Source of the DNA: Panax quinquefolius
Taxonomy: Eukaryota > Streptophyta > Magnoliopsida > Apiales > Araliaceae
Length of the DNA: 64,000 nucleotides
Assembly (NCBI GenBank): GCA_020205615.1
Contig: CM035169.1
Span: forward strand, 19,363,546 to 19,427,545
Direction: 5' to 3'
Positions 56,601 to 64,000 of the stretch are shown one piece after another; positions within the stretch are counted from its first letter, which is position 1, and each line of letters starts with the position of its first letter. A program made the position numbers and the translations under genes. The notes beneath the pieces are model-generated. The model ran no database searches, was not told the origin of the DNA, and saw only the letters and a list, made by a program, of their open reading frames with translations.

Positions 56601-57989
56601 AATCCTCCAAACTAACATTTGAAGATATTGATCAAGTCCAAGCAATGCTTGAACTTGTCCGCGGTCACAGTCTTTGTCAACATGTCAGCTGCATTTTCAG
56701 AAGTATGCACCTTTTCCAATATCACATCCCCAGTAGCTATCAGCTCCCTCACCTTGTGATGCCTAACGCTAATATGCTTGGTCCTTGCGTGATACACTTG
56801 ATGCTTTGCCAAGTAAATGGCACTCTGACTATCACAATACAGCTGTACTCCACCTTGATCTATGCCTAGCTCATTCACAAAACTCTTCAACCACAATGCT
56901 TCCTTGCCAGCCTCAGCCAATGCCATGTACTCGGATTTAGTAGTAGATAGAGCTACTAGAGATTGTACCATGGATCTCCAACAAATCGGTCCACTACGCT
57001 CCGCACTAGCCCTTTTCCAATAACTTCTTTATTATGAGTCACAAGTTCCCAACATACTAGTAGTGTTAATTAACTTATTCATACATTTTCAGGCTGGTTA
57101 TGCAGCATTTCTAGCTACTTCAATCGACATGCCTCAAAGGACCAAAGCTTTAGTGCAAGTATCCGTTGCATTTAGTGCGAGGAGACTATTACAAGTAAGA
57201 TAGTGATTTGCATATTCAATTTTGACATTTGGCAGAGCTATCTTGCTTCCGTGATGCTTACATAAATGCTTAAGCAGGAACATGGCACAACCAACTATGT
57301 GGTTGGCCAGTGGTTAGGCTGGATGATGGCCGCTATCTACATGGGTGGTCGAATCCCTCAAATTTACTTGAATGTAAGTAGAGAACTAAAATTAAAGTTA
57401 TTCTTTTTATAATATTGGCCGTGGCTAATGCAACTTTTGAATTCATTAATTGCGCACAGATTAAAAGAGGGAGTGTTGAGGTGAATTCCTTATCCTAGTC
57501 CAAAAAAGGAAATTGTAATTATACTTTATAGCGTTAATACTCGAAGCTAAGAACTTGTTGAAAACTTGTAGGGATTAAATCCTCTCATGTTCATATTTGC
57601 ACTCATTGCCAATGTCACTTATGTGGGAAGGTGCATTCTCTATCTATAGTCTATTTCTTTGTTTTTTTGACTCGTCTTTCTCGCTCTCATGTTCTTGTGC
57701 AAGTAATTGCAGCATTCTTATAAGAAGCACGGAATGGGACAGAATAAAAGCCAATATGCCATGGTTACTAGACGCAGCAGCATGCGTGGGACTTGATTTA
57801 TTTGTATCCTCTTTACGATATTCTACTAGTTTCATATTAAATTTCATTTCTATCTTTCGCGCATTCATTTGCTAGTGTTGAATGGAATTTGTTGTACCTT
57901 AACAAAGATGATAAATATAGATCATATTGCAGTATATCTACTACAGATACCTTGGGAAGCAGATTGCGAGTAGGAGAGAATTAAGATGA
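53681..57989 (+). CDS. PQ-loop repeat membrane transporter (12 exons)
   Basis: Exons: 53681-53946, 54083-54125, 54222-54248, 54439-54543, 55550-55668, 55803-55980, 57093-57194, 57278-57373, 57460-57480, 57572-57630, 57713-57803, 57921-57989. All introns are GT-AG and the join is open for 391 codons, about the family's usual length. Two PQ-loops are intact: VSWGVAEIPQIITNF (residues 56-70, Pro64-Gln65) and YMGGRIPQIYLN (301-312, Pro307-Gln308). About seven membrane helices are expected, near 47-62, 78-97, 108-130, 248-260, 288-304, 322-341 and 354-377, with a hydrophilic loop (135-246) rich in Ser/Asp. The family (yeast Ypq, animal PQLC2/SLC66A1) exports cationic amino acids from vacuole or lysosome; that role here is inference. 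Introns 4 and 6 carry transposons. The last exon starts at 57921, giving IILQYIYYRY. The C-terminal tail may be shortened by a frameshift. Confidence 0.9.
54591..54756. mobile_element. Stowaway-like MITE in intron 4
   Basis: It begins CTCCCTCTGTTTC after a TA and has long inverted arms: CCATTTAAATTTTGACAA (about 54636) and TTGTCAAAATTTAAATGAGG (about 54704), with further match out to GACAGATGA. TA-flanked CTCCCTC ends are the Stowaway mark. The right end is eroded. Confidence 0.6.
54973..55325. mobile_element. Tourist-like (PIF/Harbinger) MITE in intron 4
   Basis: 353 bases with ends GGGGGTGTTT and AAACACTCCC (inverted, one mismatch in ten), flanked by TTA at 54970-54972 and 55326-55328. TTA/TAA duplication and GGG-type ends fit Tourist MITEs. 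Inside, the arms share GAATGAAGTTGAATCTGAAT-like sequence. Non-coding; the frames here are shadows. Confidence 0.75.
56387..56531 (-). mobile_element. 3' LTR of intron-6 copia element
   Basis: TGTTGGGAAC to TATTCTAACA on minus, only 145 bases. It is preceded by the polypurine tract AAGGTGGAGATT (56532-56543). The first half repeats at 57004-57054. Confidence 0.85.
56612..56980 (-). pseudogene. Copia RNase H fragment
   Basis: An open minus frame with ICWRSMVQSLVALSTTKSEY, ALAEAGKEALWLKSFVNELG, YCDSQSAIYLAKHQVYHART, KHISVRHHKVREL and TSENAADMLTK. This is the copia RNase H C-terminal half, with the DSQSA acidic motif and the LTK end. It is unbroken for about 120 codons, unlike the older copia at 1599-4552, so this insertion is younger. 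RT, integrase, protease and gag are deleted. Confidence 0.9.
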
Positions 57990-58210
57990 TGATGACGACG
58001 ATTCGAAGAGCCATTAAAGCTTATTAGCAGCTGCAAGTTGTTTCTGTAGAGTCCGATCCTTGTCTTGGACAAATCAAGAGAGTTCATTTTGTTTTTCTGA
58101 ACCAAGGACGATATATATATTATGTCGCGTTTGTGAAATGCTTCTACTGAATGTAAACAAGGTTTTGTTACTCTTCAAACTGCTTGCCTACACGAGTATA
58201 CATTGCAAGG
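57990..58210 (+). other. 3' UTR of PQ-loop gene
   Basis: Sequence after the stop, of gene-like composition, with GTTTTGTTACTC near 58163 and AATGTAAAC near 58151 as a weak polyadenylation context. The end is not certain. It contains the out-of-frame acidic tail at 57985-58017. Confidence 0.4.
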
Positions 58211-58595
58211 AGAGATGATAGTTTTTTGACTTTTTAAAAAGAACTCGTGTGGGTGTTTTTTTTTTTTCATTTTCAAAATTTAAAATCTAGTGATGAGAAA
58301 TAGGTTAATGTCAATATTATCTATCTGAAACTTCTCTCCCTCTTCAAATTTAGAATTTTTTTAGGATTTTATAAATTGATTTGTAAAAGACTTGGTATAA
58401 TATCTTATTTAAATAGTGGATTTCAAAAATTATTTTAAAAATAATTTATAAAAAAATGCTATTCCCATTTGTAAAATTTATAATTATGTTATAGATGTAC
58501 TATTTTGTTTCATATTTAACCTTTAGAGGTAATAAGTTACTAGTTTAGTAATAATGTAATAATAATAAAATTATGATAACAAAATTAAAAATAGG
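58211..58595. other. Intergenic AT-rich DNA
   Basis: No gene, repeat or element was recognised. Confidence 0.5.
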
Positions 58596-58709
58596 GAATT
58601 GATATTTTCACAAGTAAAAATGATATTTCTACAAGGTTCCTCTCGCATGAATAGTACATGAACACGACACTCATGTGATTGAGAGTTTGTGGAAATATCA
58701 ATTTCTTAA
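58596..58709. mobile_element. Short inverted-repeat element
   Basis: GAATTGATATTTTCACAA near the left end and TTTGTGGAAATATCAATTTC near the right end are inverted copies with about one mismatch in 17. The middle (CATGAATAGTACATGAACAC, then ACTCATG) is also partly self-complementary. Likely a MITE; the class is not clear and no target duplication was found. Confidence 0.5.
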
Positions 58710-58737
58710 AAGTAATGTGTAATTTTACTCTTATAAG

Positions 58738-59020
58738 AGCATCTCCGGCAATGTGAACTATATCATGATGAACTATATTTAGTCCATATGACATCAATCT
58801 ATGAGATAGTCTTTCAATCCTTTCTGTAGATGGACTATCTCATGTACTATAATATTAAAAAATTATATTATATTTAATAAATTATTGTGCACCAATCATT
58901 CTTTGACACTCTCATTTAAATATATTAAAATTTTATAGTCCACCAAATCAAGTTTCTAGATATAGTCTCTTTGTTTTGTCAAAAAATACTCTAAACTATA
59001 TTTAGTCCGCCTGCTGGAGC
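58738..59020. mobile_element. MITE remnant with GAGCATCTCC end
   Basis: The left end GAGCATCTCCGGCAATG and right side CCTGCTGGAGC (inverted) bracket a region where AACTATATTTAGTCC appears at both sides. GAGCATCTCC ends are common in plant hAT/PIF-like MITEs. The edges are eroded. Confidence 0.45.
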
Positions 59021-59411
59021 AAATTCTGAGTTTTAGACTAAATTTACTAACAAATACTACTATTTTTGTAAAATATATGAAGCATCACTACGAATTCAAC
59101 TCTTTTTGTAAGGTTGATGATATACTGATCATCCTTCATTCTGGTTATTGTATAATCTTATTTAAATTTAGGATTTCATAAATTATTTTTAAGAATTAAG
59201 ATATCTCCCCAATTTGGAATCGAAATGAGCAAATGATACCGAGAGAAGAGGTAATTAGTGAACGTGGGCTTCCATCTTTTGTGTACGTATTGGGATGGTA
59301 TACGTAGATTTTCATCTGTTGCCGACAAGATACTAAAAGTAATGAGGGGTCCATTCACACATTCTGACTTTACTTTCAGAGATATGATGATCAGTTGACT
59401 ATTAAAAATTA

Positions 59412-59563
59412 GGATCCGGTTAGTATGAAGTTTATTTATTGATAAGTTAATTGATTGATCGATAAATAAAATACTAACATATATAATTTAAATCTGCGTG
59501 TCAATATTTCTATTGGTCGATTATTGAACTTACCCAAAAAATAAACTTCATGCTAACCACTTC
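59412..59563. mobile_element. Mutator-like MITE
   Basis: 152 bases with inverted ends: GGTTAGTATGAAGTTTATT on the left and AATAAACTTCATGCTAACC on the right (one mismatch in 19). A perfect 10-base direct repeat TTAAAAATTA flanks it at 59402-59411 and 59564-59573. A 9-10 base duplication suggests the Mutator group. A related half element starts at 59693 (GGTCGGTTAATATGAACTTA). Confidence 0.7.
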
Positions 59564-59573
59564 TTAAAAATTA

Positions 59574-61030
59574 ATTGCATTATATTGATTGATTTGTTTT
59601 TCAAAATGATCGCCTTACATTTCTCCTTCATTACTTAATTATCACATCTTTATGGTCTAATTAAGTACTACTCTTATTACCCTTTCAAGGGTCGGTTAAT
59701 ATGAACTTACTTTGATAAATTGATAAATATAATATTGACATGTAAACGAATAGTTAATATTGTATTGGTCACATGATCGACTTGCCAGATTCTCTTCCAA
59801 GACACTACAAATTGCTTGGATCTACTTCCCGCTTCAATAATTGAACTAGAAAAATAAATAAACTCTTTTAATCAATATAATTGATCGAGGAATAATGTTT
59901 GAAATCGAGAAGAAGAAAAAATTACATGAAAACACATAAATATACATATACATATATATATATATATAGAACAAAAGATTTTCTGCAATTTATTTATATA
60001 ATTCAAACTTACTTGAAGTTATTAAAATTATAATGCAACTCCATGATGCATATATACATGCAATTTAATTATTATTTTATCGATCGAATTTTCTATGTTT
60101 CTAAAAATATATAATATATTTATCGACTACTCTATAAATTTAATTTATGAAACTCTTTTTACAGTGTAAGGTTACAGTTTACATGAGCATATATATATAG
60201 AGAGAGAAGTAAGGTGGTGGAAAAAGTGGTGGGAAGTAATAATAATATATATGTATATTCTGCATGCAGTCCTATGGTCGAAATGTGGGGTCAATTGACC
60301 CTATTTAATTTTTGAAATTACTTGAATTTTTTTTTTATCACATTTTATTTTTGACTCCCACTCAATTTTTGACTCACTCAAAAGGTAAGCAAGTGAACCA
60401 TCAAAAGTCTTTTCATGAGTGGTTGGAGTTAATCTTCGTGTTTGTGAGCCATGAGTGTGGAGGCTGAGTGTGACTCTATTCTCTTGTGACTCTCTTGCGA
60501 TTGTCTTGCTTTGCGAGATAATGAAATTACTCTCTCTTCAATTTCTCCAACCTCAGTTTTGTTTTCATAAATCAATTGTGATTTTTCCCTTTTGTTAGTA
60601 TTATTAAATTGGATATTTGGATGCATTTGTCTAACCCAAAAGTATAAATTATTAAAAAAAAAATAAATAGGCTACGCCTTTAACCCCGCCAAATTTTTTT
60701 ATAACTTATTCTTGATTTTGGCCTCTTCTTAAATTTTTAAAAACATGGCTGGTCCAAGGAACCCCACATGTTCAACAAAGAGATTGATCGACAGAGAGGC
60801 TTTTAATTCTTCAAATTTAAAATAATGGAGATGAAATTATAGGGAGTGATTAACATAAAACTAATTTTAATTAATTGATTAATATAATATCTACACCCAG
60901 ACTAAAAGATAATTTCTGTTTGCATGTCTAACTTACCACGGTAAACCGATCCATTAAATGAAGGGAGAATTAGCTTCGGGTCAAACACACAATGGTGAAT
61001 TGATACCCCCTGATCCTTAATTCCAATCTT
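59574..61030. other. Intergenic DNA with MITE half and TA runs
   Basis: Contains the related half MITE at about 59693-59740, TA runs at 59950-59968 and 60185-60200, and a GGGTCAATTGACCC palindrome at 60288-60301. The minus frame 60429-60626 has no support as a gene. No coding sequence was recognised. Confidence 0.5.
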
Positions 61031-61040
61031 ATTTCTGTCG

Positions 61041-61152
61041 TCCATGCCTCTCTCTCTCTCCTCAGTCCTCCCCATATATTTTCAAACAATTTCTGTCACA
61101 CACTCGCCGACACTCATTTTCGTTTCTGATCACACAAAAGTAATAGTAAAAG
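61041..61152 (+). other. Possible 5' UTR exon of an interrupted gene
   Basis: A CT-rich run (CTCTCTCTCTCTCC), ATATATTTT, then a low-ATG stretch ending AAAAG|GTACGTAC, a good splice donor. It looks like a non-coding first exon with a following intron. 650 bases downstream a gypsy LTR begins, and the window ends before any coding exon. Weak evidence. Confidence 0.25.
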
Positions 61153-61802
61153 GTACGTACTACTACTATTCAAGCTTTAGAGAAAAGTAATTTTCCCTCC
61201 AAAACCAAACCCTAAATTAATACTAATAATTAAGCTAAGAGCAACAACAATATTAATGCATGCATGCGCGTAGCTAGAATGTTGTCTCTATAACTCTATA
61301 TCGATCTATTTGGCGATGAAGATCATAATATTAATACCTTCAGGCCGTGCATATGAAACTATTGGCATTAAACATGGCATTCAGATTTCAGCTATATATA
61401 TATGTGCTGGGAGCTACGTACTGATCACTTAATTAGGTAAATTAATTACAACTAATACTAATAATAGCTTTAAAACTGTGGTAGATTTGGACAAGTATAC
61501 AACCAATTTTTCATTTAGAAAAAAGTTTTAAGAAAAAAAAAATAGAAACTTCATGAAAAATAAAAGATATATAACCTCTGACTTTGAGGTAAGGGCCAAA
61601 TTATAGGCATTACTTATAATTAAAGTCGGCCCAGTTTTATGCTTTTTCATATTTATAAAAAACGAATTTATCTTGTTGCCATTAATTTAATAGGAACCTC
61701 ATGTTAATTTAATTTGTTTTGATCGATTTAATAGCTTTAAGGCATATATATAGAGAGTAAAATACAATGACACCCTCTCTACGTAATACCAGTCACATCT
61801 CC
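61153..61802. other. Unassigned DNA left of LTR F
   Basis: Gene-like composition with A/T-rich parts, CCAAAACCAAACCCTAAA and a TA run at 61393-61402. No coding frame. TCTCC at 61798-61802 would be the left target duplication of LTR F. Confidence 0.35.
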
Positions 61803-63084
61803 TGTAAGACCCCAAATTATTAATAAATGAAATTTATTTTCCTCTATTTATTATTTTGATATAGTAAGGGTTGATTTGATTAATGTGGATAGTTATGAGT
61901 AAAATAAGCAAATATTTCGAATAAGCAAGTGGTTATAAAATATTCATTATTGTCGGGGAATATTCGTTTGGTCGTGGAATATTAAATCTGTCGGGGAATA
62001 TTTAAATACGACGATAGCCTTGATCTTTTATGGGCCCCATAATTGAAATCGATTGGATGAAGAAAGCGACAAATATAAGTTGTTTATAAATAACTTGGCG
62101 TAGTTATTACTGAATTAATCTTGTTGGAATACCCGGTGGTTAAAACACACTAATCTGGCGTTGTTGAGCAAGAAGCAGCGGTATTGCACCAATTATTGAT
62201 TCTTACGTGAAGGCACTACTCAATAATTGTTCACGATAATTCTTTATTCGGTATTTTATTTTATTGATTCAATAATTGTTGCATTGATATTTTATATTCT
62301 TTGTTGTCATTACACGGTATTTTTCATTATCGAAGCAATAATTCATATTATCTGAATAATATTATTAGATAACATTATTGGCGATGTCTAGAAAGTTACA
62401 TCTAAGGAGAGGTTTGGTCACCTAATTGCGGCGCATGAGAAGGAGAAATTCTTATTGGAAAGCCCCCTCTTTCACAAGGAGCGGCACAGTTGCCCGATCT
62501 TTGTGATTCTGTAATATTATTTGTGAATAATTAATTATTGATTTATATGATGAGGAAAATATTGATTTTATGTGGATATAGATGGAGAAAATTTTAAAGT
62601 GACAATTGTTAAAAATTAATATTTTATATTTTACGATAAAATAATTCATTTAAATATATTATTTTAATAATATATTAACGGTGATATTTTATAATGAATG
62701 TGGGATATATGAGTATATGAGGAGAAGAAGTAGTATTTTGTGGCATTAAATGTTTTAACACATATTTTGTGTGTTGGTGAACACAATTATTGGTAGAAAT
62801 TTGATTATAGCTTTGTAAAATCGCTTGGTTTATGAATTTGGTCAATTTTTGTTTGGAATTTGGAAAAACTTTCTTACGCAAAATTGTAGATAATGGAATT
62901 TCCTATGTAAAGTCTCGAGTTTCAATTTTTTTACGATAAAAGAGCTATTTATTATGAATTATTGAAGTTACGAAGCTCCAAAATAATTAATTTTGAAGTT
63001 TTAAATATTTTTTTACAAAAACATTTTTTGCATGTGTGAGGCATGTGTTCAATTCTTGAATTTGATTCAAAGGTGTGCGTGAAG

Positions 63085-63122
<38 letters not shown>

Positions 63123-64000
63123 TTATATTAAATTTTCTAACTTTTTGGTGTAAAGCAATTTCTATAAATAGGGTCTTAGGTTAGAATTGAAAATCACAAT
63201 TTAAAGCTGAAGTTTTCTCTCTCTATATTATCAAGCGTATTCTTGTGAGTATTTTGAGTATACTTTGAGTATTGCTTTATACTGGTCTGAAGTTCAAGTC
63301 ATGCTTTATATCAGGTGTTTTCAAGAAATCTTTGTCTTTCGAGGTAAGAGATGTTATTTTATTAGAAAATGATATTATTTCTTCAATATCATTTATTTGA
63401 AATATTGGTTGGAAATTTTATCAAATTTGGAACTTTTCATTTTGGAGTTCTTATTCATGAGTTCTTATTCACGAGTTACTATTCATGATTCTTATTCAAA
63501 AGTACTATTCACGAGCGTGAAGATGTTTTTGTGAAATTTCTATCTTTTGGTGTCGGAGTTATTATTCACGTATCTGACCTTTATTCACGTATCTGACACT
63601 ATTCATTGAAAAATAAAATTTCTTCTTTTGTCAAAATATCTATTACGGATCTAGCTTTGATTGTATTCATGTTTTGATCATTCATTTTACTCCACTCGAT
63701 TACTTATGAAGTATTTTTGAACTTGGATTGTTTAAAATACGAATCCTTAATATTGTTCTTTTGTTTCCTTTGGATTCGTTTCCTTTAAAATATTTTCATC
63801 ATCCTCGGTCCTAAATGATGATATTCTTTGAATATCTTTGGCCGTAGTCACAAAGATGAGCAGTGTTGAGATAAACATAATGGTGATTAATATCTTTGGC
63901 CGTAGTGCAAAGATGAGCAGTGTTTAGATGAACATGACGGTGATGAATATCTTTGGCTGTAGTGCAAAGATGAATATTTGATTCAGATATATATTGATTG
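61803..64000 (+). mobile_element. Gypsy F 5' LTR (family 2), runs off window
   Basis: Starts TGTAAGACCCC and follows LTRs A and C over its whole length, on +. Contains a (TA)n run (63091-63117), GTGAATA-type repeats (63440-63600) and the hairpin repeats (63830-63990). The LTR end and internal region lie beyond 64000. Because a + LTR start abuts non-repeat DNA, this is either an element's 5' LTR or a solo LTR. Confidence 0.8.
63830..64000 (+). repeat. ATCTTTGGCCGTAG...CAAAGATGA repeat in LTR F
   Basis: Three units about 57-60 bases long, each with AATATCTTTGGCCGTAGTG, CAAAGATGAGCAGTGTT and AACATGACGGTGATG-like parts. ATCTTTG and CAAAGAT in each unit can pair. Inverse of the repeats at 10509-10635. 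Confidence 0.75.

Larger units (their letters stand above)
56387..57054 (-). mobile_element. Internally deleted Ty1/copia element in intron 6
   Basis: Minus-strand order: a 51-base start of the 5' LTR (57054-57004, TGTTGGGAACTTGTGACTC), directly fused to the RNase H end of pol, then a polypurine tract and a full 145-base 3' LTR. TACTA lies at both sides (56382-56386 and 57055-57059). So a whole element inserted here and later lost most of its body. It runs antisense to the gene. Confidence 0.9.
55981..57092 (+). other. Intron 6 of PQ-loop gene
   Basis: A 1112-base intron. 668 bases are a copia insertion in antisense orientation (56387-57054). Without it the intron would be about 440 bases. 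Splice sites GTGAGT and TTTTCAG are intact. Confidence 0.85.

Noticed and set aside
57933..57989. Alternative last exon starting after TTGCAG at 57932
   Set aside because: It is in frame, but drops Ile-Ile-Leu-Gln, which continue the last membrane helix. The acceptor ATATAG at 57915-57920 gives the better family match.
60429..60626. Minus-strand frame of 65 codons as a small protein gene
   Set aside because: No similarity, no promoter or splice context. The + strand looks like non-coding repeat sequence.

Overview
The window is nuclear DNA of a flowering plant, most likely a eudicot. It is AT-rich and has one spliced gene with plant-type GT-AG introns. Almost everything else is retrotransposon, CACTA transposon or MITE sequence. 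No bacterial, organellar, rRNA, tRNA or CRISPR feature was seen, and the species cannot be named from sequence alone. Only one host gene is convincing: a 12-exon PQ-loop membrane protein (53681-57989, + strand, 391 codons), related to vacuolar/lysosomal cationic amino-acid transporters.

Layout. 1-6440: a decayed Ty1/copia element on + (gag, pol, polypurine tract, 3' LTR). 6441-12702: a minus-strand Ty3/gypsy chromovirus (A), cut off at integrase on its left, with a 2.7-kb 5' LTR. 12703-14630: an LTR piece in the opposite orientation. 14640-17023: a second minus-strand gypsy pol/gag piece (E). 17024-22304: a + gypsy element (D) with a 2.5-kb 5' LTR, PBS, gag zinc knuckles and a protease remnant. 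22305-26765: minus-strand gypsy C (3' LTR, polypurine tract, chromodomain, integrase, RNase H). 26766-29028: gypsy leader fragments and unassigned AT-rich DNA.

29029-52720 is one gypsy insertion (B, minus strand) with matching 5-bp target duplications (AAGAT). It has been blown up by CACTA DNA transposons: CACTA-1 (31759-40708, flanked by TTG) and CACTA-3 (about 41135-49026, left end missing), with CACTA-2 (42498-47308) nested inside CACTA-3's transposase gene. All their genes are broken.

53.1-61.8 kb is the gene-bearing island. A Stowaway-like MITE lies before the gene. Intron 4 holds Stowaway- and Tourist-like MITEs. Intron 6 holds a 668-bp remnant of a copia element with TACTA target duplications. 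Several more MITEs and a possible 5'-UTR exon follow. From 61803 to the end runs another gypsy LTR (F) on +.

The retroelements act only as selfish or relic DNA here: no copy keeps an open gag-pol, and no CACTA keeps an open transposase. No undescribed biological system was found. The most informative signals are the nesting order proven by target duplications, the inverted LTR junctions, structured tandem repeats inside the LTRs, and the intron insertions in the PQ-loop gene.
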